DNA of 64,000 nucleotides, from contig NZ_NRRV01000015.1 of assembly GCF_016583825.1 (NCBI RefSeq), positions 1-64,000 of the forward strand. The letters run 5' to 3'. The DNA comes from Thiohalocapsa halophila (GTDB taxonomy: Bacteria; Pseudomonadota; Gammaproteobacteria; Chromatiales; Chromatiaceae). This document shows, in pieces, positions 1 through 7,654 of the stretch. Position 1 is the stretch's first letter, and each line of letters begins with the position of its first letter. The translations under genes and the position numbers were made by a program. Below the pieces are notes generated by a model. It was not told where the DNA came from and ran no database searches. It was given only the letters and a program-made list of their open reading frames with translations.

Positions 1-247
1 GCGAGCCACGCGAGTGGCGCCGGGTCGAGCCGCCGGTGTGGACGGAGCGGATGTTGGCGGCCCTGGCAACGGGGTCCACGCGACGCCTGCGGGCGTCCCC
101 TGCGCTGGCCCGGAGTCGATCACCCGAAATGCTGCTCCTGCCGGCGAGCCAATCCCGATGAGGAAACAACCGACTGGAGAGCCGTGTGCGGGAGAACTGC
201 ACGCACGGTTCGGAGGGAGGGGAGGCGCAAGCCTTCCCTACCCCTAT
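1..247 (+). mobile_element. Group II intron, 3' end (domains V and VI)
   Basis: Only the 3' part of a group II intron lies in the window. Bases 179-211 fold as domain V: GAGCCGT pairs with ACGGTTC, a two-base bulge follows, GTGCGG pairs with CTGCAC, and the loop is GAGAA. The AGC triad sits at 180-182. Bases 213-247 fold as domain VI: AGGC-GCAA-GCCT caps a G-rich/C-rich stem with one unpaired A at 240, the expected branch point, seven bases before the 3' end CCCCTAT. The terminal AT fits the AY rule. Bases 1-170 would be domain IV or the end of the reverse-transcriptase gene, but no recognisable RT motif is visible. The 5' part is outside the window. Confidence 0.88.
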
Positions 248-250
248 CGG

Positions 251-471
251 GCGGCAATTGAGCTGTGGGAGCGGCATCCTTGCCGCGACGGATTGGTGCC
301 GGCGCGCTGGAAGACGTCGCGGCCAGAGGCCGCTCCCACGGGCGGCAGTTGAGCTGCGGGAGCGGCATCCCTGCCGCGACGGATTGGTGCCGGCGCGCTG
401 GAAGTCGTCGCGGCCAGAGGCCGCTCCCACGGGCGGCAGTTGAGCTGTGGGAGCGGCATCCTTGCCGCGAT
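251..471. repeat. 91-bp tandem repeat of REP-like hairpins
   Basis: A 91-bp unit starts at 251, 342 and 433; the third copy is cut off near 471. Each full unit is a large imperfect inverted repeat. It opens with GTGGGAGCGGC plus TGCCGCGAC, and closes with GTCGCGGCC plus GCCGCTCCCAC (265-339 in the first copy). The two full copies differ at only a few bases, so the duplication is recent. Related single copies lie at 22632-22689 and 25881-25905, so this is a dispersed REP-like family. The array directly follows the intron's 3' end and fills the space upstream of ndk. Confidence 0.85.
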
Positions 472-535
472 GGACGGCTTCCACCGCGACAGCCTGCGCC
501 GGGGCGGCTATCATCCGCGCCGCCCGCGGTCGCAT

Positions 536-560
536 CCGCACCGCACCGCACCGCACCGCA
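536..560. repeat. CCGCA x5 microsatellite
   Basis: Five perfect head-to-tail copies of CCGCA lie 52 bases upstream of the ndk start. Pentamer tracts are prone to slippage. This one is in the leader, so a change in copy number would alter spacing rather than reading frame. No promoter element could be assigned around it. Confidence 0.8.
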
Positions 561-612
561 TTCGCGTCCCTGCCTGTCCGCCCGACAGGCCCATTCCACA
601 CAGGAGCCATTC

Positions 613-1062
613 ATGGAACAGACCTTCGTCATGGTGAAGCCCGACGGCGTCCAGCGCGGCCTCGTCGGCGAGATTGTCGCCCGCCTGGAGCGCCGCGGCC
701 TGAAGCTCGTCGGTGCCAAGTTCATGCAAGTCTCGCAGGAGCTCGCCGCCGAGCACTACGCCGAGCTCAAGGACAAGCCCTTCTACCCCGGCCTGATCGA
801 CTACATCACCAGCGCCCCGGTGCTGGCCATGGCGTGGGAGGGCAAGAACGCGGTCGGCGCCGTGCGCCAGACCCTCGGCGCCACCAAGCCGTCCGAGGCC
901 GCCCCCGGCAGCATCCGTCACGACTACGGCATGGACGTGGGCCGCAATCTGGCCCACGGCTCCGACTCCCCGGAGAACGGCGCCCGCGAGGTCGCGCTGT
1001 GGTTCCAGCCGGAAGAGCTGGTGAGCTGGGAGCGGGCGACGGACGCCTGGATCTTCGAGTAA
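613..1062 (+). CDS. ndk: Nucleoside diphosphate kinase
   Basis: Transfers the gamma phosphate of ATP to other nucleoside diphosphates through a phosphohistidine intermediate, balancing the cytosolic NTP and dNTP pools. The 149-residue protein covers the whole family length. It begins with the usual EQTFVMVKPDGV strand and carries the signature NLAHGSDS with the catalytic His at residue 115. The ATG at 613 follows an AGGAG-type ribosome site (601-606), and the long in-frame extension upstream runs through the repeat array and is not coding. The gene stands alone, with a GC-rich leader made of repeats. The mscS-like gene converges on it from the right. Confidence 0.97.
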   Translation: MEQTFVMVKPDGVQRGLVGEIVARLERRGLKLVGAKFMQVSQELAAEHYAELKDKPFYPGLIDYITSAPVLAMAWEGKNAVGAVRQTLGATKPSEAAPGSIRHDYGMDVGRNLAHGSDSPENGAREVALWFQPEELVSWERATDAWIFE

Positions 1063-1155
1063 CGCCGGGGGCGCCATTGCCGGCGATGGCCAAGAGCGGT
1101 TGCATGCGGCCGGTGCCATCGTCAGGCAGCGCGTCGGCTCGCGCGCGGGTCGGCG

Positions 1156-3063
1156 TCAGCGCTCTTCGGTAGGCGGCGTGAACAGGCCGAGTCCCCGCGG
1201 CCTTGCGGCGCTGCCGCCGGCGCCGAAGCTCTTCGCCACCGCGGCGAGCTCTTCGTCGGCGGGTGGGTCCACGGCGGTTGGTGGATGACCCGGGAGGCGC
1301 TCCACTTCGAGGGTCTGCGTCGGGAAGGCGAGCTCCAAGCCGAGCTTGCGCGCGAGTCGCAACACCTCGATGAGCACACGCTGGCGTTCCACCAACTCCA
1401 CCGACCAGTCCGGCACGTCGAGGAAGAAATACAGCATGACGCTGAGGCTGTGGGGGCCGTAGTCGTTGAGCACGACGTGAAAGTAGTCCTTTCGCGTTGC
1501 CGGATTCGCGCGGATGATCGCTTTACAGCCCTCGAGAAAGGCTTCGATCTGCGCCGGCGGCGTGTCGTAGCGCAGGTTGAGCCGGGTATAGACGCGGCGA
1601 AATTGGCGCTGCCCCATGTTGTCGATTGCCGCGTTCACGGTGGTGGCGTTGGGGATGGAAAGCAGAGAATCGTAGAAGGTCCGGATGCGGGTACTGCGGA
1701 AGCCGATGTCTTCCACGGTGCCTTCGTCGTCGCCGATGCGGATCCAGTCGCCGATGCGAAACGGCCGATCCAGCATGATCGCCAGTGAGCCCAGTAGGTT
1801 CGCGATTGTCTCTCGCGCTGCCAGCGCCACCGCCAACCCGCCCACGCCCAAGCCCGTGATCACCGAATAGGCTGGCAGGCCAAGCTTGTCCGCACCGTCG
1901 ATGATGAGCGCCGCGATCGTGATCAACGCCAGAAGCTTGAAGCCCAGCCGCAGCAGCTGACTGTCGACTCCGCGTGGACGAAGCCGTCGGGAGCGGATAA
2001 TGACCTCCGGGATCTGCGTCAGCAGCAGGACGGCGACCCAGCCCACTAGCGCGTAGGTCAGAATCACGAACAGTCTTGAGCTCAGCACCAGCATGCCGCC
2101 GGTGAAGTTCACGACATCGTCGATGACGGTCTCGACACCGATCGCCACCGCAAGCGCAAACACCAGCGCCAGAATGGTGCCGCGCCGGCTGGGCTGGTCT
2201 CCGCTCTGAGACTTGCTGCCGCGGCGCTTGTCGGCGCGGCGGCCCAAGCGGTAGAGGCCAACGCCGAGCAGCAGCCCCAGCAACAGCGCGCCGAGGCCCG
2301 CCAACCATTGCCAGAGCGTTTGACCCAGCAGGTCGCGACCGAGCCAGCGCGGCAGGCTCTCTGCCCAGTACAGGCTGAGGCCGGCGCCCGGGGTCATGCT
2401 GTAGGCAGCGAAGATTCGGGGTGTCGCTCCGGGGCGGTAGGGCAGGTGTACGACTCGCTCGAAAAAGCCCTGCGCCTGGTCCACCGTGGCCGGTGTGAAA
2501 AGCCACTCGCCGGTCCGCGGCCCGCTATCGACCTTCGCGATCACGATCTCCGTGTTCGGCAGCCGCCACTTGACCAGCTCATCATCGTCCACGATTTGCC
2601 GGTCCGGGACAGTGGCTAAAGGCGGCACGCCGACTCGGTCGATGATCTCCTTCAGGTAGAGGGCGGCTTCCATGCCGATATCCTCCGCCAGGGTTCGCGG
2701 CGCATCACTCAGGTCGAGGGTGCGCACCGCCCGGCGCAGCAGCAGCCGGGTCTCTCGCTCAGGCCACTTGCTCTCCTGCGCCTCGGCATAGGCCCGCTCC
2801 ATGTTGTCGATGAGACTCTCGAGCGTCGCCCGCGGGCTCGAGGTATCCGGCGGGCGCAGCGGATTCTGCTCCGGCGGGATGGCGGGGAGGGTGCCGGCCC
2901 CCGCCAGTGTGCAGTGCAGGCAGAGGGCCAAATAAACGGCGAGCCAGACCAGCATTCGCGTCTTCGGCGCGCGTGCGCTTGGGCGCGTGACGTACAAAAT
3001 GGTGGGCTGAGCGGCTGCCGGGGCAACGCCGGGCACCTGCATGCAGCGTGTTGTCTTCGGCAC
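1156..3063 (-). CDS. MscS-family mechanosensitive channel with periplasmic N-terminal domain
   Basis: Inner-membrane channel expected to release solutes on hypo-osmotic shock. The N-terminus carries a hydrophobic signal-like segment (about residues 37-58), then about 190 hydrophilic, probably periplasmic residues. Several transmembrane helices follow (about 250-420), and then the MscS core: a glycine/alanine-rich pore helix (GLGVGGLAVALAA), the DRPFRIGDWI loop and the IPN motif of the beta domain. At up to 635 residues it is far longer than E. coli MscS (286) and resembles the medium-length YbdG/YnaI type. The GTG at 3063 has a GGAG upstream; an ATG at 2955 would start directly at the signal segment, so the start is uncertain. 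It lies in an osmotic-stress neighbourhood, 2.6 kb from the betaine operon. Confidence 0.9.
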   Translation of the reverse strand: MPKTTRCMQVPGVAPAAAQPTILYVTRPSARAPKTRMLVWLAVYLALCLHCTLAGAGTLPAIPPEQNPLRPPDTSSPRATLESLIDNMERAYAEAQESKWPERETRLLLRRAVRTLDLSDAPRTLAEDIGMEAALYLKEIIDRVGVPPLATVPDRQIVDDDELVKWRLPNTEIVIAKVDSGPRTGEWLFTPATVDQAQGFFERVVHLPYRPGATPRIFAAYSMTPGAGLSLYWAESLPRWLGRDLLGQTLWQWLAGLGALLLGLLLGVGLYRLGRRADKRRGSKSQSGDQPSRRGTILALVFALAVAIGVETVIDDVVNFTGGMLVLSSRLFVILTYALVGWVAVLLLTQIPEVIIRSRRLRPRGVDSQLLRLGFKLLALITIAALIIDGADKLGLPAYSVITGLGVGGLAVALAARETIANLLGSLAIMLDRPFRIGDWIRIGDDEGTVEDIGFRSTRIRTFYDSLLSIPNATTVNAAIDNMGQRQFRRVYTRLNLRYDTPPAQIEAFLEGCKAIIRANPATRKDYFHVVLNDYGPHSLSVMLYFFLDVPDWSVELVERQRVLIEVLRLARKLGLELAFPTQTLEVERLPGHPPTAVDPPADEELAAVAKSFGAGGSAARPRGLGLFTPPTEER

Positions 3064-3184
3064 CTCTGTCTAGCTCCGCCCCTGCTTCAAGGCCGCGGAG
3101 GTTAGTGATCGAGTCGCGCCCGGTCAATGTGCCCGTCGAGCCGCGCCGCGCAGGCCGCGCGCGGCGGCGTGGCGGTTGACGCCG

Positions 3185-4438
3185 CTAATCCGGCACGAAC
3201 GCCAGCACATTGCCGTTGATGCAGTAGCGCTTGCCGGTGGGCGCCGGGCCGTCGTTGAAGACATGGCCGAGGTGGATACCGGAGCTGGCGCTGCGGACCT
3301 CGATGCGGCGCATGCCGTGGGCATTGTCCTCGTGCAGGGTGATGGCACCCTCCACGGGCTGGAAGAAGCTGGGCCAGCCGGTGCCGCTCTTGAACTTGGC
3401 ATCGGTGCGAAACAGCGGCGCGCCGGTGATGGGGTCCACGAAAACGCCGGGGCGCGTCTCATCCAGATGGGAGCCGGTAAAGGGGCGCTCGGTGCCCTGT
3501 TCGAAGGCGATGCGTCGCTGCTCCGGGGTCAGCAGCCGCTGCCCGAGCCACTTCCAGAACCGTGCTTTGTCGCCCTTGTAGCCGGTGTAGCGCGAGACCT
3601 CCCGGCCGTCCTCGAAGAGCACCATGGTGGGCGTCGCGAACAGGGCCTTACCCAACTCCCACCCAGCGGGCGCCTCAGTGGCTTCGGTGGTCGCCACCGG
3701 TACCTCGGACGACCAGTCGTCAAGCACTTCGGCACGGAAGCGCTCGCAGAAGGGGCAGTCCTTGGCCTCGAAGACGATGAGCTGGCGCTCGCGGCTCAGG
3801 TCGGCCGCGCTCAGCACCGCCGGCTTGGGGCGTTGGGGCTCGCCGGGGTAGGCGACATCGGTGCTGCCGAGCCCGCAATAGCCGTTCGGGTTCTTCACCA
3901 GGTAGTCTTGGTGATAGCGCTCGGCACGGTTGTAGTGCTTGAGCGGGGCGATCTCGGTGGTGATGGGCCCATAGCCGGCCGCCGTCAGCGCCTCCTGATA
4001 GGCATCGCGGGTGGCGATGGCGACGGCGCGCTGCTCCGAGGCATTGGTGTAGACGGCGCTGCGGTAATTGCTGCCGACGTCGTTGCCTTGGCGGTCGCCC
4101 TGGGTGGGGTCGTGGCTCTCCCAAAAGGCGATGAGGACTTCTTTCAGCGACACCTCGCCGGGGTCGAACGTCACCTTCACCACCTCGGCGTGGTTGCGCT
4201 GGTCGCTGCGCCCGCGCTGAATGGCGCGCTCCAGGCTCAGCACGTCGCGGTAGCCGACCCGTTTCGCATCGCCGCCGGCATAGCCGGATTCCACGTCGAC
4301 GACGCCTGGCACTTCGGCCATGCGCTTCTCGGCGCCCCAGAAGCAGCCCATACCGAGAACGATGGACTCCGTCCCGGCCATGGCCGCCAAGGGGGCTGTT
4401 AGGAGCAAACCGAGCAACAGGCTCGTGATCTTGTACAT
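3185..4438 (-). CDS. msrAB: Exported MsrA-thioredoxin-MsrB fusion, methionine sulfoxide reductase
   Basis: Repairs both epimers of methionine sulfoxide in exported proteins. From the ATG at 4438 (AGGTG five bases upstream) the protein has 417 residues. Residues 1-22 are a signal peptide ending AMA. MsrA spans about 25-190 with catalytic Cys32 in GCFWG. A thioredoxin-like domain spans about 215-305 with CPFC at 228-231 and the cis-proline segment ATPTMVLF. MsrB spans about 303-415 with GTGWPSF, HLGHVFNDGP and catalytic Cys406 in RYCIN. MsrB lacks the two CxxC zinc pairs. The thioredoxin domain sits between the two reductases, whereas in neisserial PilB it comes first. It probably supplies reducing equivalents locally. 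The gene is downstream of, and collinear with, the MarR gene. Confidence 0.93.
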   Translation of the reverse strand: MYKITSLLLGLLLTAPLAAMAGTESIVLGMGCFWGAEKRMAEVPGVVDVESGYAGGDAKRVGYRDVLSLERAIQRGRSDQRNHAEVVKVTFDPGEVSLKEVLIAFWESHDPTQGDRQGNDVGSNYRSAVYTNASEQRAVAIATRDAYQEALTAAGYGPITTEIAPLKHYNRAERYHQDYLVKNPNGYCGLGSTDVAYPGEPQRPKPAVLSAADLSRERQLIVFEAKDCPFCERFRAEVLDDWSSEVPVATTEATEAPAGWELGKALFATPTMVLFEDGREVSRYTGYKGDKARFWKWLGQRLLTPEQRRIAFEQGTERPFTGSHLDETRPGVFVDPITGAPLFRTDAKFKSGTGWPSFFQPVEGAITLHEDNAHGMRRIEVRSASSGIHLGHVFNDGPAPTGKRYCINGNVLAFVPD

Positions 4439-4559
4439 GCGGCACCTGTGTATCGTGTTACGGCGAATGTCAGTGAGACCCTGCACAGGCGGAATGGGTT
4501 TCCGCGGTAGAGGCAAGACGGTAACGCCAAGATATGGGGACGGTTTTCGCGTGCTTTGT

Positions 4560-4580
4560 GCCTAACTGCTCTTGTTAGGC
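4560..4580. promoter_or_regulatory. Perfect 7-bp dyad, operator or hairpin
   Basis: GCCTAAC (4560-4566) and GTTAGGC (4574-4580) form a perfect dyad around a 7-base spacer. It lies in the gap between the stop of the MarR gene (4699) and the start of msrAB (4438), both read leftwards. No T-run follows on either strand, so an operator for msrAB is as likely as a weak terminator. No protein can be assigned to it from sequence alone. Confidence 0.35.
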
Positions 4581-4698
4581 TCATTGGCTCGCCGGCGGCC
4601 GGCGCGTCGGCTGCGCGGCGTGTGCTGACGACCTTGCGAGGGGCGGTACCGGGGGATGGGCGCGGAGACGGCGCCGATGAGCCCCGTCTAAGGGTGGC

Positions 4699-5286
4699 TC
4701 ACAGGGTTCCCGGCTCATCCTCGGCGCCATCGGTGCCCGCAGGGGCTTCCGCTGCTTCTTCGACGGTGCCGGCGGCGAGGACGGGTGCGGCCTCCAGGCG
4801 CTCGGCGTCCATCAGCGCGGCGATGCGCTGAAGGGAGGCCAAGAGCAGGGTCTGCTCCCAGTCCGCCAGCTTGGCGAAGCGCGCGGCGAAGGCGTCTTGC
4901 AGCAGTGGAGGTGCGCGCTTGAGGGTCTGCGAGGCCTCCGGGGTAGCGCGCACCAGCACCCGCCGGCGGTCTGTTTCGCTGCGGGCGCGAACCACCAGGC
5001 CTCGTCGCTCCAGGCGGTTGACGATGTCCGTGATGGTGGCGTGGCTCAGGTTGACGCGCTGGGCGACGCCGCCCACCGGCAGCTCGCCGGCGGCGGCGAT
5101 CTCCTTCAGCACCAGCGCCTGGGGCGCCGTGAGACCGTGGCTGCGCACCAGTGCACGCGAGTGCAGGTCCACAGCGCGGATGACGCGCCGCAGCGCCACG
5201 AGCACTTCGTCGGTGCGGTCGGTGTTGCTTTTGCGCCCGTCACCGCCCGGCGGCGGCTCCTGCTGAGATCGTAATCTTTCGCTCAC
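4699..5286 (-). CDS. MarR-family regulator, EctR/CosR-like
   Basis: Dimeric winged-helix repressor of 195 residues. The helix-turn-helix lies around residues 70-110 (VNLSHATITDIVNRLERRG), followed by the wing containing DRRRV. The region after it (APPLLQDAFAARF, then DWEQTLLLASLQRIAALMDAE) is characteristic of the EctR/CosR subgroup, which controls ectoine and glycine betaine genes in halophiles and Vibrio. The gene starts at GTG 5286 and is divergent from gsmT, so control of betaine synthesis and of itself is the natural inference. An inverted repeat overlapping the gsmT -10 element fits this. An acidic Ala/Glu tail after residue 170 is unusual. Subgroup assignment is from motif memory, not from a search. 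Confidence 0.85.
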   Translation of the reverse strand: MSERLRSQQEPPPGGDGRKSNTDRTDEVLVALRRVIRAVDLHSRALVRSHGLTAPQALVLKEIAAAGELPVGGVAQRVNLSHATITDIVNRLERRGLVVRARSETDRRRVLVRATPEASQTLKRAPPLLQDAFAARFAKLADWEQTLLLASLQRIAALMDAERLEAAPVLAAGTVEEAAEAPAGTDGAEDEPGTL

Positions 5287-5398
5287 AAAATAATCCCGGT
5301 TGTTGGGTCTACGGCGAAAATCCGCACAAGCATTTGATCAAAATACAAAAACTCTGAAAACATCAGGCTTTTTTGCGGGGCTGATGCCGGTTTTGGGC

Positions 5399-5433
5399 TT
5401 GCACTCATTCGGGTTCTAAGTAGTATGCTAGAG
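5399..5433 (+). promoter_or_regulatory. Candidate gsmT promoter with overlapping dyad
   Basis: TTGCAC (5399-5404) and TAGTAT (5421-5426) form a sigma-70-like pair with a 16-base spacer, in the AT-richer part of the 397-bp divergent gap. An imperfect inverted repeat, TTCTA (5414-5418) and TAGAG (5429-5433), flanks the -10 element, as expected for a MarR-type operator that blocks polymerase. The predicted leader is about 250 nt. It is GC-rich, and no known riboswitch fold was recognised in it. Confidence 0.45.
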
Positions 5434-5683
5434 ATTCTCAACCCGGCGGCGGCCATGCATTGGATGCGCTGTACGCCGCACACCCCCGGGCATAGCCCGT
5501 CTTGCACCGCACGCTGAGCGCACCGAGAAACCGGTGCGATGGACGCCATGCCGCCAGCGGCCGGACGCACTTTCCAGTGTCCCGAGCCAGCGGTGAGCCA
5601 CGCGGCTCGGCGCCAGCGCCTGCGCCGGCAGCAAAGTCACGACGCCCGGCTACCCGCCAACCGACACCGAGAGGACGAGCCTC

Positions 5684-6508
5684 ATGCAACCGCCACTGCG
5701 GACCGAGATCCCCAAACACCAGGACTACGGCGAAGATCCCCTCGCCGTGCGCGAGTCCGAAAAGTATCAGGAAGAGTATGTCGAGTCCTTCGTCGACAAG
5801 TGGGACGAGCTCATCGACTGGGACGGCCGCTCCGCCGCCGAAGGCCAGTTCTTCATCCAGCAGCTGCGTGAGCGCGGGGCCAAGAAGGTGCTCGATGTCG
5901 CCACCGGTACCGGCTATCACTCCGTGCAGCTGCTCAAGGCCGGCTTCGAGGTCACCAGCGCCGACGGCAGCCCCGTCATGCTGGCCAAGGCCTTCGAGAA
6001 CGCCCGCCGCCAAGGTCATATCCTGCGTACCATCCATGCCGACTGGCGCTGGCTGAACCGCAGTGTGCACGACCTCTACGACGCCGTGATCTGCCTCGGC
6101 AACTCCTTTACGCACCTGCACGACGACAACGACCGCCGCAAGGCGCTCGCCGAGTTCTACGCCACGCTCAAGCACGACGGCGTGCTGATCCTGGACCAGC
6201 GCAACTACGACGCGCTGCTGGATCACCAGGTGCAGCCGACGCACAACTTCTACTACTGCGGCGACAACGTCCGCGCCGAGCCGGAGCATGTCGACGACAG
6301 CCTGGCGCGGTTCAAGTACAGCTTCAACGACGGCTCCGAGTTCCATCTGAACATGTTCCCGCTGCGCAAGCGCTACATGCAGGGCCTGATGCGCGAGGTG
6401 GGCTTCCAGCGCGTTGACACCTACGGCGACTTCCAGGAGACCTACCGCGAGGCGGAGCCGGACTTCTTCATTCACGTTGCCGAGAAGGAATACCGGGAGG
6501 TGTCTTGA
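5684..6508 (+). CDS. gsmT: Glycine/sarcosine N-methyltransferase
   Basis: Catalyses the first two S-adenosylmethionine-dependent methylations of glycine, to sarcosine and then dimethylglycine, in de novo synthesis of the osmoprotectant glycine betaine. The 274-residue cytosolic protein has a class I SAM-binding motif (VLDVATGTGYHSVQLL, residues 69-84), the acidic loop SADGS and the CLGNSFTHL segment typical of glycine methyltransferases. Length matches the Halorhodospira enzyme. It is the first gene of a two-gene operon; its stop at 6508 lies one base before the next start. A divergent MarR regulator and a promoter with a dyad lie upstream. Confidence 0.95.
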   Translation: MQPPLRTEIPKHQDYGEDPLAVRESEKYQEEYVESFVDKWDELIDWDGRSAAEGQFFIQQLRERGAKKVLDVATGTGYHSVQLLKAGFEVTSADGSPVMLAKAFENARRQGHILRTIHADWRWLNRSVHDLYDAVICLGNSFTHLHDDNDRRKALAEFYATLKHDGVLILDQRNYDALLDHQVQPTHNFYYCGDNVRAEPEHVDDSLARFKYSFNDGSEFHLNMFPLRKRYMQGLMREVGFQRVDTYGDFQETYREAEPDFFIHVAEKEYREVS

Positions 6509-6509
6509 T

Positions 6510-7376
6510 ATGAGTGCCCAGACGAGCCAAGCGCAGGCAGACTACTCAGACGTCGTCCAGACCGCCCGCGATTACTACAACAGCGAGGACGCGGACAACT
6601 TCTATTACCACGTCTGGGGCGGTGAGGACATCCATATCGGTCTCTACCAGGGGCCCGAGGATGCCATCAAGGATGCCTCCGAGCGCACGGTGGCCTTCAT
6701 GGCCGAGCGCATCCAGGACAAGGCGTCCGCGCCCGGTGCGCGGGTGGTGGACCTCGGCGCCGGCTACGGCGGCGCCGCGCGCTGGCTGGCCAAGCAGTAC
6801 GGCTGCCACGTGCTGGCTCTGAACCTGAGCGAGGCGGAGAACGAGCGCGACCGCCAGATGAACCGGGAGCAGGGCGTCGACAACCTCATCGAAGTGGTCG
6901 ACGGCAGCTTCGAGCAGGTGCCCGCCGAGAACAGCAGCTTCGACGCCGCCTGGTCCCAGGACGCCATCCTGCATTCCGGTCACCGGGACAAGGTCATGGA
7001 CGAGGTGGACCGGGTGCTGAAGCCCGGCGGCGAATTCGTCTTCACCGACCCGATGCAGGCGGACGACTGCCCCGAGGGCGTGCTGCAGCCGGTGCTGGAC
7101 CGCATCCATCTCTCCAGCCTCGGCTCCTTCGCCTTCTACCGCGAGCAGGCCCGGCGCCTGGGCTGGGAAGAGGTCGAGATCGTCGACATGACCGAGCAGC
7201 TGGTGAACCACTACGGCCGCGTCGCCGCCGTGCTGCGCGCCGAGCGTGAGTCCCTGACCGGCAAGGTCTCCGACGCCTACATCGACCGCATGCTCCAAGG
7301 CCTTCAGCACTGGGTGGACGCCGGCAGCAACGGCTACCTCTCCTGGGGCGTGATGCACTTCCGCAAGCCTGCCTGA
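6510..7376 (+). CDS. sdmT: Sarcosine/dimethylglycine N-methyltransferase
   Basis: Completes glycine betaine synthesis by methylating sarcosine and dimethylglycine with S-adenosylmethionine. The protein has 288 residues. The ATG at 6510 overlaps the region after the gsmT stop and has GGGAGG (6495-6500) as ribosome site. The SAM-binding motif DLGAGYGGAARWLA is at residues 81-94, with LNLSEAENERDR as the acidic loop and a WSQDAILHSGH segment in the catalytic core. The tail SNGYLSWGVMHFRKPA is like known SDMT proteins. The enzyme is tightly coupled to gsmT and followed by a strong terminator, so the two form a self-contained betaine operon. Confidence 0.95.
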   Translation: MSAQTSQAQADYSDVVQTARDYYNSEDADNFYYHVWGGEDIHIGLYQGPEDAIKDASERTVAFMAERIQDKASAPGARVVDLGAGYGGAARWLAKQYGCHVLALNLSEAENERDRQMNREQGVDNLIEVVDGSFEQVPAENSSFDAAWSQDAILHSGHRDKVMDEVDRVLKPGGEFVFTDPMQADDCPEGVLQPVLDRIHLSSLGSFAFYREQARRLGWEEVEIVDMTEQLVNHYGRVAAVLRAERESLTGKVSDAYIDRMLQGLQHWVDAGSNGYLSWGVMHFRKPA

Positions 7377-7479
7377 GGCTCACCCCCCAACGGAATCCGG
7401 CGCCCGCATCAGGGCTGAGCCCAATACGATGCCGGCGCGCCCTTTGCGCGCCCTGTGCGCGCCGCAGTGCGCCACGCAG

Positions 7480-7516
7480 ACGGCGCCGCTTGCTTGCGCA
7501 GGCGGCGCCGTTTTTT
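7480..7516 (+). terminator. Rho-independent terminator of the betaine operon
   Basis: ACGGCGCCGC (7480-7489) pairs with GCGGCGCCGT (7502-7511) around a 12-base loop, followed by TTTTTT (7511-7516). This is a textbook intrinsic terminator, 104 bases after the sdmT stop. Confidence 0.92.
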
Positions 7517-7654
7517 GTTGGCAGCTTACGTAACACCTGCCGCGTGCTCGGCTGGGCCGCGGTCTATCGGACCAGCACGGGCAGAGGCTGCGCGCGTCGC
7601 GGGGTCGGTGGTCGCGCCCGGGAGTCGGCGATTCCCGGGTGTCTGACCCAGGCG

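Noticed and set aside
1-170. C-terminus of the intron-encoded reverse transcriptase
   Set aside because: No RT, maturase or HNH motif could be recognised in any frame, so no CDS is claimed.
265-612. Upstream extension of ndk through the repeat array
   Set aside because: The extension encodes repeated Arg/Gly-rich peptide from the 91-bp units, while NDK homology begins exactly at the ATG with a ribosome site.
4560-4580. Dyad considered as an intrinsic terminator for the MarR gene
   Set aside because: The stem is only 7 bp and lacks a T-run on the minus strand; kept as an unassigned dyad instead.
5430-5683. SAH, SAM or glycine riboswitch in the gsmT leader
   Set aside because: Attractive by metabolism, but I could not match any conserved core of these riboswitches; a covariance-model scan would decide.
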